Source: Phoronis australis (lineage: Eukaryota; Phoronida; Phoronidae). Taken from it: a DNA stretch of 60,000 bases. The notes beneath the pieces are model-generated. The model did not search any database and had not been told where the DNA came from. It saw only the letters and a list, made by a program, of their open reading frames with translations. Position 1 is the stretch's first letter; every line of letters begins with the position of its first letter. Shown one piece after another: positions 1 through 12,700 of this stretch. The stretch spans positions 64,001 through 124,000 of the forward strand of contig NMRA01000439.1 in assembly GCA_002633005.1 (NCBI GenBank). Direction: 5' to 3'. Position numbers and translations under genes: made by a program.

Positions 1-573
1 GTAGTCTGTGGAAGGCGTGAGGACGGCTTGGTGATGAAGAGTGAAGATGCCGCAAGCTTCAAGTGTTGGTGCTGGCATTCGACCGTCTTTGTCCTCCGTT
101 TTGAGTAACTTGTCAAAATATTTGTAAATATGTAAATAGATGTGAATATTGACCAGGATAACTGAAAGAGTGGTTATTTTCATTTATATTTCCGTAACAA
201 TGTCCATGCCAGTAACATGTTCATGTTCTCAATCTATTCAGACAATCAGGACTTTTAGCTATCACCGTTCATGATGAAGAAACGTATGAACAAGGTCAGA
301 AGTGAATCAACATTGCTGATATTACGACGTTTAGAATTTATAAGTATGCCTTAGCCAAGAAAATGTGTTAATATCCCTGGTCAGTTTACTAAAGCTCATA
401 CATAAGGGCTAACGGACAATATATGCTTATATAAGAGCCTAGTGTGTGAATTTTATCAGCATGAAAATGGACAATGGAAAGTTTCATAAAAAGAGACCAG
501 TTCCATCATCAGCACCACCTGGTGGATATAAACAGTCCTACTTATCAGTGACTGTGTTTTTAGTACGACTTAC
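1..573. other. Intron after exon 42; possible exon at the very edge
   Basis: Mostly AT-rich intron. The first about 110 bases are GC-richer and open in several frames on both strands. A minus-strand reading (CQHQHLKLAASSLFIT) faintly recalls CHSKATSDFAFITSSSL of DMXL, but the intervening GVADGEGFLSIWQV segment is absent, so I do not call an exon. Confidence 0.3.
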
Positions 574-704
574 TTTATTGCCTTGTGTATTGAACTGGAC
601 GCTGGTCACCTTGGGGAAGCTGCCCGCCTGCCTGGGTATGGACAGCGGCTGGCCGTGACCCCATTCCCACATACGCACACTGCCATCCTGTGACCCGGTC
701 AGAT
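574..704 (-). CDS. DMXL2: DMXL exon 42, C-terminal WD40 blade
   Basis: 131 nt, phase 1 to 0, acceptor caacag and donor gtaagt. It encodes LTGSQDGSVRMWEWGHGQPL and FPKVTSVQFNTQGNK, matching YYLTGAQDGSVRMFEW and NARVTRLYFNSQGNK. The remaining about 220 residues of WD40 repeats should follow beyond position 1. Confidence 0.97.
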
Positions 705-3700
705 CTGTTGGCATTGAAACAAAGGAGGTGGTCAAAAGATTCTGGAACACCCGTACTTTCTACTAGGAGTGAAAATATGATGGTACCAATGACTAGTTGA
801 TGTACCGAGTAATACAAATTACAGTTACAGAGGACCCTAGAAAAATGTCCAAATTTGGCCCACTTCCAAACATCATATCTCAGAAACAGCTCAACGCATT
901 CACATGACACTAATGCTTTATTCACAGTTCTTCTAAACGGCGTTAGGAATTGTTTTTAGAATGTTCCACTCTTGCATGAGGGGGTATCAAAAATAAAAGT
1001 TTCAGAAGATGAAAGTGAAATGTTTTAGAAAATGTACAGCACTTTTGAAAACTCATTCAGAATATTTACACCTGTCAATTACTGCTTGATATTGTTGTTT
1101 AGCTATCAATGTGCCTTTCTTTTTTGCTAATTATGCTAAAAAACATAACATTTAGGAAGTATTAAAAATCAAACTTTTGATGGTACATTTAACAGGTTTC
1201 AAATGATGTCATATAACGACAAGACAACTGAGGTTGAACGAAGTTTCAAGTGGTCGAAATCATAGCACAAATTAAATATTTACCCCCAGTTTTATTTGAG
1301 CGCTATATTTTGTCACTTTAGTTCTGTTTCGTACATGATAAAGAGACTTTAACCATTCATAGTTGTCCAACAAATGCTTATGCTATGGTCATGTGACACA
1401 GTTATTACTCAGCTCTAGCACGCCATCTGGTGACCATATAATAATTACGGTAATTCTCCACTGATTTCGTACAAAAACAGTGTAATTCTTCCAGTTTTCA
1501 ACAGCTGATTACTTTATTTCAAACAAAGGAAGATTTACCAACAATTGTATTGTGGCACACTACAAATGAAGCTAGTAATATCCTTCAGTTTTCTTAATCT
1601 TTATTTTTGTGAATAAATTTGACAAGTAACATAGAATTTAACTTGTCCGCCATGTTGTGCACTAAATAAGTGAAGAGGGTGTGTGAGTGTGGGTGGGTGT
1701 GGGTGGGTGTGGGTGTGCGTGTGTGTGAGAAATTGCACTCACAATAAGGCAGCGAAGGATGAGACCCCATTTTCCGAACGTTGGGCAGCGCTCGCCTGGA
1801 CATCTGAAAACAAAACCATGCTCTTTTGAGTCACCAATAAAACTGCAACAACTATGCTAATGCAAAAGCATCGTACAGTAGTTATCGCAACAGTTGAAGA
1901 ATTTCGTCAACACTGGTCAGGCTTCATCGAACTAATGGTGAAAACTTGAAGGGAATCCGATGGAAAAATAACACTAAATCATTTTGAAGTCCGCTGGAAA
2001 TTTTTGCTTTCAAATTAAATATCGCCAACTTTTTTTTGAACAGCTGCACAAAGGGAAGGGGTGTTCAATCAAATTCTGCAGGTGATTATAGTGACGTTAG
2101 ACAATTCAAGTTCTGCAGGTGATTATAGTGACTTAAGACAATTCAAGTTAAAAACAATTTACAAACTGGGTTACAATAAGAACTCTTGTGTTGCATGTAA
2201 ACTACACTTCTGAAACCTATACAAAAATAGAAAAGCTTTTCAATACTGTTAAATTGCTAAGAAAGTGGGGAAAGGGTTAAAGAAAAACAAAAAATGAAGA
2301 CCAGCCCTTTTCAATGCACACAACATCTACTTGACACGAGATATTTGCAAAGCATCAGAGAACAGTCGTACAAGAAATCTGCTACTTGCAAACGGGTGTT
2401 ATCAATACCTGATGATATTTTACTAGTTACGACTATTGTCGCAGTTTACATTTGACTGATATTTGTACTTGTGACGCGGCATGTACCTAGAATAGCCTTA
2501 GGTATTATCAAACTGATAACTACAGCAGTCACTAGTGACTTTTGACTACTAATTCTGGATGTCAAACGTGGCATTTACAGATAACTGTACTTATCACATG
2601 TGACATTGGCTACTACCTCTGGTAGTCACACAGAATATCTGACAAGTACCTGCAATTGTCACGTGTGACATTTAACTAGTAAATCTAATTGTCAGGTGTG
2701 ACATTAGACTGATATCAGTCTGTGCATGCCATGTCAGACTTCTGACTGGCCACTCGTTGTCAAATGTGACATTTGACTTATAACTGCACTTGCCATATGT
2801 GACTTTTGACAAGCAGCTCTAATAGTCAAATGTCTCCCTTGACCGACAAGTGTACTTGCCACGTGTACTATTTCAGTTGTCACATGCAATACATCGACAA
2901 GAAGTTGCATTCGACCTACTCAAGTTGCCACTAAATAAATACAGTTCATGAGTCAGAACGTGAAGACTGCAACACAATCGATCAATGTCCATTATTTGGC
3001 TGCTGCACAATGAATCAATAACGGACCTTTCATTTAGGGTGGTCACCTCCGTTTTGATTTAGAAGACCTTTCGCTAATGCTCACTCAATAATCAAACAAA
3101 AACACTTTGAGATAAATAAATTAAAGATTCAAACATAACGCATAAACGAAAGCTAGAAAATAAATCAACACAAAAGTGAAATGAGTTCAGAAAGCTCAGT
3201 GTAGGTGCAGTGGCTGCCAGTGATTGGAACTCAATAACTCAACAAATTGGCAAAGGGCACGTGTACTGCACACATCATGCTAGCGAGAGAATAACAATCA
3301 ATGATGTTTCATAACTTATTTGCTTCAAGTTCATCTCTGAGTAGACGTGCCAGTATTTACAAGCTGGGAACTCTTGAATTCATCTAGCAGACTAACCAAC
3401 AAAGACATCCCAAACAGATCAGTAGTTTGAGTTCAAGCAAATTTATTCGACCGTACAAACAGGCACAGGTTAGACGAACAACACTAAATACACTCTAAAT
3501 CTGCTGTACGATATTTAGTGAACAACGATTGGTTGGCTGGTTTTGTCGGGCACTACATACCTGCCGTAGCAACTTTAAAGTGCGTTCCTTAAGGAAGTTA
3601 ATGGTAAAAGGTCGGCCCATTGAGCCCGATCTAGGCTGTGGGCAGAAAATGTCGAATGAGAGCAAAGAAAGCGACAGAGAGAAAACTTTATGAAAAGGAA

Positions 3701-6700
3701 GGTTTAATGAAATAAAAGCCATACCATCATTTTAACATAATTACGTGATAACACGACCCTAAAATCCCTGCCCAACTTCACAAGCATTGCAAAACTTTTT
3801 AAGTAAATCAAAAGACCGCAATCTAGTCAGGCCTTCATCTCACGGCCATCCAAATGGACGCTCCGAGTCAAACATTGACATCATAACTGGGATGTCCAGT
3901 TCAGTACTAGACACCCAAGTGAAGTAAACCAGTAAGCAGTTGTGTGTCTTTTAGCTTGCACTGTGGGCTCATTGGGCTCTCCAGCATAAAAAGAGATTGT
4001 CAAGATATGATGTAATATGCAATAAATTTTACTGCAGACCCTTGTCTCCACAGGTCACACTCTAAAAAGCAGTTTGACATGGAGTCATGAAAACGCAATC
4101 ACGCATCATTTGTCATGGATGCCCTAAGAAATTTGGAAAACCATTTTGGGAGCCTGTTTTTAAAATCCTGGATGAACCCCTACGTCGAGGTAGATAGATT
4201 ATTTTGCGAGTCATCTTGCTCTTTGTGAAGGACAGGTGAAGTGAAATAGTCTGAAATGTCGGCACGGGTTGCACACGCTTTATGGTGCACCCATTGTCAC
4301 CTGTGAAGACACGTGGCACTGGTCAGAGCTGCAAGATGGACTGTGAGTCACGTGTTTGTAACTAGCCACACACGTGATGTTTGCAGATGTTTGACAAAAT
4401 CGTCAGTATTAACTCCTCAACACAACTTTCACAGGAAACGGGGAGGCCTGAGACCAACAAACTTTGCTCGAAACACAACACAAAAACTGACCAATCACAC
4501 AGTGCATTTCTAGTAAAGTTTTGAAATTCAAGCAATGCGATTGGTTAACTCATAGCCGAGTCTCCAGTAAAGGCTGAAGGTCTCTCTTCATGGTTATAAA
4601 GCATTTGAATATTACAACAAAGCGTGTGGTGTCGCAGTGAGATACGTTGACTTTGTGTTCGTAACTGCATCGGCAATAAGTCCGATCACGTGGTTGAAAT
4701 GTGTCAGCCTCCTTGCACCACACAGTCAAAGGAGGTCAACAGAAAGTCACATGCAAAGATTGAAGCACACAAAACCAAAAATGACCTGCCCAGTGAACGT
4801 ACCGTAGGGCATGCACTGTCAATCTGCGGCTGAAACAAAAGCTTTCTGTATACCTTATGTCTTACGTTACGGCCACGTTGAAGCAGCCATGCTTTGCGAA
4901 GTATGCCACCTGGTGACCACTAGGCGTCTCAAAATTATATTCAGGGGCCAGGATCTCATCTTTTTACATCAAATCAAAGTCAAAAGTTAATTGAACATCT
5001 CCATTTCTGCTTTGGTATGAACTTAGGATAAGTGTCTATTATTTTGATCCTCGAGTATATTATGGTTTATGTGGATGACTGCGTAATCCTATTTTGCACT
5101 TGATGATCCCAGCATTAAATGTTTGAGTCTGAACTCAAAATTACGAGCTTTTACTCGAAATCTTGAGTTTTTAGTCAAGTTTGGAACTCGAATCTAGGGG
5201 CCATCAAAAACAAATTTGGACAACACAGTGGTTTGGGTAATCCATCATATACTCAAGTACAGAATAACAGATAATTATCCCAAGAAAATGCCAGATATAT
5301 TTTTGAGTTCAATTTTAAGTAAAAAATAAAATAGGAAACACAAGAAAACGATTACCACAAAGTCTGTGCTTCAGGACAAAACAATAATGACGTCTCACGC
5401 CAATGAAAGTCGAATAAAAAAACTGATAGTAAAAAACAACAATCTCGTGACTAGAATCCCAAAAAAGATTGAAGTTAATTTATGCAGACCGACATGTGAC
5501 ACACTGAGGTGTGACAACAGGTGCCATGACTGCATGCTGGTTGACAAATGACTTCATCAACTTGTGCAAAGTCAGCAATGCCATGCATTTATCGCCAACA
5601 TTGTGTATTCGACACATCTAACTGTCTCGTTGGGACTAGGTTCGCTTTCAAGCCCCGCAAGTGCTTTAAACAATCTAATTAGGTTTTCACAAATAACACT
5701 AATTGAAATGATAATAACCATTGCAGTAATTAAGATAGACCTTGGGCTAGTCTTGCAATCACAATGATAAATATTCTAGAGAACTTTGATTAACACAAAT
5801 GAAAACCAAAGAAAATTTTTTCATGTTAATTAGGTGTCTGGAAACCCCTATTCACCAAGACGGGTAAACAAGCCATCTGAATTACCCGCAACTCTGAAAG
5901 GAGCTTCATGAAATCCAGTTACTTGGAAATAGTATTCTTTACACTTTAATGCCAAGTAATTGACCTATCGCAAGCTCCGCCCCCTTACGTAATGTCGACT
6001 AACAAACAACGAGTTTTTCCCGAAAACGCGTTATTTGTCGGGTAAAATGGCGGCTTGGAAACGAAGCTGTGTCAAAAATGATGAGTTCTAAATGGTCAGT
6101 TAAGCCGTCACTCAAAATAACGGCGATAGGCCAATTACCTCACAAACGAGACAATGGTACAATGGAACCTTAGTGCTCAACAACTGGATAACCTGTGGCA
6201 TGTAACGCTACAGTTATTAGTGTCCTCCTTAGCAGCCATACTAGCAATGCCTGCTTAACTTATACCAACTGACCACTAGAAAGTGACGAAACAAAAACAG
6301 CGAGACAAACTGTTCCAGCAAAATCTGTATGGGAGGGGGGGAAGGCACTTTTATTTCGTACCCACCGCCCATATTTTTCATTTATTTCTCCAACCCATGA
6401 CCCATAATTTTTTAATTATTTTTAATAGGTTAAAATATAAAATCCAACACTTGCAAACAAATTGCCTCCAGGAGGACNNNNNNNNNNNNNNNNNNNNNNN
6501 NNNNNNNNNNNNNNNNNNNNNNNNNNNNNNNNNNNNNNNNNNNNNNNNNNNNNNNNNNNNNNNNNNNNNNNNNNNNNNNNNNNNNNNNNNNNNNNNNNNN
6601 NNNNNNNNNNNNNNNNNNNNNNNNNNNNNNNNNNNNNNNNNNNNNNNNNNNNNNNNNNNNNNNNNNNNNNNNNNNNNNNNNNNNNNNNNNNNNNNNNNNN

Positions 6701-9700
6701 NNNNNNNNNNNNNNNNNNNNNNNNNNNNNNNNNNNNNNNNNNNNNNNNNNNNNNNNNNNNNNNNNNNNNNNNGCGACACGAGACCGACAACGCACTTACC
6801 ACGCTTCCCCCTCGGCCAGACTGGTGAGCAGAGAACCCTGGTGGGGGCGGATAAGACCCAGGTGACGACTGCGTGCTGGTCTGTCGATCGAATGGTGTGC
6901 TCACCACAATGAATTCACTCTCTGACTGCCTGGGTGGGCTGGAAATGCCAAGTGGGAGTTGTTAAAAACACTGCGTCAACCGAGAACATTTTGCAAAAAA
7001 ATCTCTGTAACAAGCAGCATAGGAACTGACCTAATTAAACAAAACCAACAAAAATCGACATACAAAAATAAGCTGATAGAATTCCGCTTCTTTGTTAAAT
7101 AATTATTCATGACTCTGTCATCATTATCCCAGGTACTCTTGAATACCACTTCAACTCAGCTGCCATTGAATGTACTGTATCAGAATCCATGTAATCCTCA
7201 CAAAAAGAAACATAATACAACTCTTTAGCATTGTGACAATACAAAAACAATCGTCGCTTCTGTTTGAGGGCTGTTCCAGCAAAATCTGTGTGGGAGGGGG
7301 GGAAGGCAACTGAAATAAAAATTTATGGGTGGTTGCGTTTGATTTCAATTCAAAATGGCTGGTGGTCGTACTTCAAAAAAATTAAAATTTACAGGTCGAT
7401 GTTGTTTCATTGGGCCATAAATGTTTGATGGTGGGTAATTTTAGTAAATTTTATAAACAATCCGCACAGAATCAAAAACTGAAACAAAAAGGCAACTTTC
7501 AAAGAGCTCCGACTTTTTCACTCCCTCCGATCTCCTCATCGGCATGCCCATAACACCATTTAACCACAGGTGCTCGAATTTCTCGATGGCTTATAACCAT
7601 ATATATGAAACATATGTTTTCTTAGTAATGAATGACGTTAGTGGTGATGGAGCAACAGATAAACTCAAGCGCCTGTGCAGTCAACCACAAGAACAAAAAA
7701 AAATTACGGGTGGTTGCATTTCAAACTTATAAAAAATTACGGGTGGTAGGCTGAAGAAATAAATGAAAAATATGGGTGGTGGGTGCAAAAAAGGTGCCTT
7801 CCCCCCCTCCCATACAGATTTTACTGGAACAGCCCTGACCCAATTTCAAATTCTGGTTGTCACAACAGGCAGAGTTGACAAAGACCAAACACTATTTGTT
7901 CCACTTGCAGACATTAAGCGATATTAAAATTTTTACGTGAACCCTTTGAACACCTCATCGTCCAACAATGGTGCTTTGATGGCACGACGACCGCAGAGAA
8001 TCAAAAAATGCTGCTAAATTCCCTTGTTTAATATCTCCGTCCAAGTTACATGCAAACTGTAGGTGGCACTGCAAGTTTGCACACAAAATGCTATGTTAAC
8101 AAATGGCTGCACGGCAAATTTCAACATGTCACTACAACATCAGAAAGGAATTTTTATATTATATCAAAATTTTTGAAATTAAAATCTTGAGTTTGGTAAA
8201 TCGTGTAAATTTAAACTCACACTAAAATGGAGATCTCGAGAAGACTGTGCATACGTACTTGTTGATAGAGTCTATGTCATACTCTATATCATCTGACTCT
8301 TCCAACCAAGAGGGAGGGTTGAGAATTGATGAAATGTCCATCTCAATCACCTCCTTGTGAGTTGACATTGCCAGGAAGTTCATGTTGCCCTGGAAACAAA
8401 CACCATAGTAACAGTAATATAAAAACAATGGCAACGACCACAGAATAAGATGAACGTGCTACGGCAATTCTCCAAGATTGTTTTTACACATTCAAGTGAC
8501 ACCTATACAATATACAAGACAACCTGCACAAAGTTTCCTAACAAGAGCCCCACCTGGTGAATACAGAACGAGTTGATCACATCCTGGTCCTTGTGGATTA
8601 GCTTGACAGGCTCCCAGGCCAGACCGCTGTCCGTTGAGTCAGTGCTGTGTGACATGGTCTCATCCAATATGGTTGACTTCCTTTTGAAGATGTAGCGTAT
8701 GAACACATCCTGCAGGGACTGCTGTTGGACTAAGTACTGCCAGAGACGTTTGGCTGGCTGCGCCGTGCTGTGGTCCGACCTGTCACACGGGAGATAATTA
8801 TTATTACCAAGAGAGATTAACTGATAGCACTGAGGGAAGCACAGCGGGAAGCACAGCAGAGTGCTGTGGTCCAACCTGGAACAGGAATATAAGAGTAGTT
8901 GCCATGGAAAACACAACGTACAAGGGAGATAATTGTGGTAAGAAAGTAACAGCTATTACTCAAGCACAATGATCTGACATAAAACAGCATCACTCAAATA
9001 GGGAGATAACTACAAAAGCTTTGATTGCAGAATGAGAATGTGGTCCAACCCAAGACAGGGGAGGTACACAAGAGTTCAAATGAGTTTGAAGAATGAAGCA
9101 CAAAGAATATTTTCAACAGCAACTCTAAAACAAATTCCTTCAATAACACTTCTCATGTCAAATTTAGATCCCTAAAATTTAGGTATTTATTTCCTTAAAT
9201 ATTCATCACGTAGTAAAGCTAAGTATTCGTTTAACTCCAGCGACGTCAGAATGACGTCTCCTTGACAATATATAAGTACAAATGCTCACTTACTTAAACG
9301 GTGTGTTCCTGGGGTCAGTCATCGACTTGTACCTCATGATTGACGGTCCGCTGACTGTGTTGTCGATGTAACAGCCAGGGATGTAGTCGTCCGGAGGACC
9401 GGAGAACAAGTCCAGCTTCTCGCGGAGCAGCTCTTCCCACTGACCCATGGTGGACAGGACCTCTTGCAGGAGGGGTGAGCACACCGGCAACTCTGTGGGG
9501 GTCAGAAAGTGATACAAGCATTCATTCTTTTGATTTCTATTCTTTATCTGGAGTGCACTTACTGAAGACCACTTGAAAACATGTACAATTATGCTAAATT
9601 AACGTAAAAGATGCAAAACAAAAAATAATTAAAATAAAAATGATCTCAGGAAAACGTGCGTGTAAAGTGCACTGTACAAAACTATAACAGTGAATAGTGA

Positions 9701-12700
9701 AAGACAATAAACCATTTTAAAATTTTGTAACACATATCACATGGGTTGCGTTTAGAATAAATATTTTAAATTAGTCAACTGCTATTTTCACATATTGTAA
9801 ATATAATATCAGAATCTACTGCATCAAAATGCAATGTTTAATCTTTGAGAAACATTGTGAGAGCTAAAACTGCTTATGTCCCAATCTTTAGAATCAAGAA
9901 AACTCAATTTCAGCTTGAACTTTGGTTCTACGAATTTTTAAAATTCGTGCTTCTGTTTTGGCCTAAAACAAATGTGATTAATTTTGGTTGTTTCGCATTT
10001 TTATTACTTTTGTTTTTTTTTATTATCCTTAATTTATCTAGAAATTTATTATATCGACCAACAAGTAGAGGAACACCACACAAAGCAAACATTTTACTAA
10101 CTACATACCCGCCAACTCCCCACTTACCTGCCAAGTACCCACATACTCACCAACTACCCACATACCCACCAGCTACCCACATTAACACCAACTACCCACA
10201 TACCCACCAACTACCCACATATCCACCGACTACACACATACCCGCCAACTCAATGCCAACAATGGGCAAGAAGTTCTTGACATTCCACGTTATCAGTCGT
10301 ACAATGGCGTATCGCATCAGACTCCAGCTGTATGAGTTGGGGTCCATGTGCTCCAGGGGAGCAAGGGGCTTGCTGCCTCCGGAGTTTGTGTTGAATACGC
10401 CATCACCGTCCAGGTCATCGAGGTCATCGTCGTCCGCCTCCTCATCTGAGCTGAGCTCGTCTTCCGAGTCGTATGTGATGCCGCTGACAAGAGGGCTAAC
10501 AATCGGCTACAAGAAAGTGAAATTAAATTGCAGAAATGAAAATATAATCAAATAAATAAGAGCAACAGCAAAAACAGGGACTGCTCTTATTTTACACTTG
10601 GCAGACGTTATCTTTCAGAAAGTGGCAGCCAAACAGGTAAGTAATCTCATTATTTGCTTGAGAAAATGGCATATATACAAAGCCAGAGTTTGCATTCCAG
10701 ACTCCCTGTGTGCAGTGTTTGAAAAACGAAATTCTTCAATATAATACTACATAAAAGGTAATTTATGATTGATAAGAATTTGAATTACAAACAATTAGAA
10801 AAAGGTGGAACCCTGCAGGACTTTCTGTCTGGTAATGTGATAATTATTAATTTGCGTATATACGATTCCAGAGTGAATGGGTTGTGAATGAAATGTCATA
10901 AAATACACTTGTGTATTTGCACCTCCAACTAGTTAAACAAATGCATAGTATATACAACACGTGCATACCTCAGTAATGTCATAGATGTGAATACAACAAA
11001 AGTACTTAATAATTGAGAAATAAAAGAAAAACATGTCATATGTCGTTAGCAAATTCCCATACTGGTATTAAAGAATACAATGGCACTTGACAAGGACCAC
11101 TGGTCATAACACAAAACAATTTCATAACCACACATTACTCATAATGGTTAATCATTCATGTATATGTGCGAATACTATGACTTACTCGTCACATTTTCAA
11201 AAGTGCTTTGTTGTTTCCGCAAACTAAAGCTTGATCAGGGTATTGATAAAAACTATTGTACAAGCTTCAACATCACAATTTATCGAGAGTCGGACTGTGA
11301 TGTTGTCCTGGAATATTCCTTGAAGCGGTTAAAGGGCTATGTAGGACCTTACTGACAAGTTTGTGTATTTAGTCCAATGTCTGCAAAACTATTACGTATT
11401 TTATCTAGTCAGTAAAAGTACGTTTTCTATAAAGATAGTCTGTGGAATTTGACGTTGAACTTTTTACCAATCTGCCATTAACTGACGTGACCATGTCTTT
11501 TGGTAAAATTTAGCAAAAAGGACAGGTTCATTGATGGCCAGGCACTGGTATCCGTAACAAGACCAAATTATTATAAATGTTCTTGAAAGATGAAATTTCA
11601 AAATGCCGTTACTGTTTTATAAATTACCACTTCATTTTAGTTTTATGCAACATTTGAATATTTTCATAAAAATCATAGAAGTCTTATTTTTGATAGCTCC
11701 TCATGCACACGTGCAAAACTTTGAAAACAATTCCTAATGCCGTTTTCGAGAACAGTGCATAAAGCACAGTGTCTCAATGTTTCATGTGAATCCGATCGGC
11801 CATTTCTGAAATATGATGTTACGAAGTTGGCCAAATTTAGGGTCCCACATGACCTTTATGCAAACAATTAGCGCAATCAGTTGAAGAGCAGTTAATCCAA
11901 CGCTGAGGTGGTAATCATACAGATAACGCCACCTTTTAGCAATTCCTCACCTTAGCCATGAAATAGTTGACAATGCTGCACTGAGGTGCAACAAATGACT
12001 CCTTGAACATAGTCTTCGGCTCGGCCTGGGCTTTGTGGGCCTTGGGCGAGGAGGGCGGAGGGGGCCCAATGATTCTCATGGCCTGGTACATGCGCAGCTT
12101 GGATGGGTCGCTTACAGTGCCAGACTCTGAGAATTTAGAACAATGCTGTGTATAAGAAGATAATTTATGGCGAAGTTTGTCTAGACTCGTTGAAATTATG
12201 GTTAAAATTAAGAAGAAACTGTGAGAAAGAATTAAGCTGTTTGTTCATGAAAACCTAGCCCAACCTTTTCTCCGAAACTCCTTGACTTCCAAGAGAAGAT
12301 GTTTGTCAACACTTTCTCAAAAACTAAATGTACAAAATAGACATACTACTCAGGACGTTTGTATAAAGGCGGCACAGGGCAATTTTCAAAAAAAAATTTT
12401 TGACTAAACATGCCACCAAAGGGAAACTTAAGAATATTTCTGAGCCTCTTTTGGTCACTGTCACTAAGAGAGTCATTTATGAAAAAGTTTGAAATACTTG
12501 GAAGAAACCGAGATCACAAAGTTTAAGAACTTTACTGACATCTATTCGGAGACTGCTGCCTCAAGCCGGCATTCAACAAAATTCTCTACCCATCCAAATT
12601 CTTACTTGAAAGTCCGGTGTTAAGCTTCAGCTGCCTTCGCACACTGCCACCAAACACTATGCCCCACATCTTGTCACAGAGGGGGTGTGCCACCAAACGG

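Noticed and set aside
1-110. Possible next DMXL exon at the window edge
   Set aside because: The similarity to the family is slight, the acceptor has no pyrimidine tract, and the expected segment following exon 42 is missing.
6283-6912. Long open frames across the N gap
   Set aside because: They are open only because N is untranslatable. Only the 6800-6938 stretch on the minus strand is coding.
9845-10555. 236-residue plus-strand frame
   Set aside because: It is antisense to exon 36 and its Pro/Thr/His repeats come from the donor-edge minisatellite.
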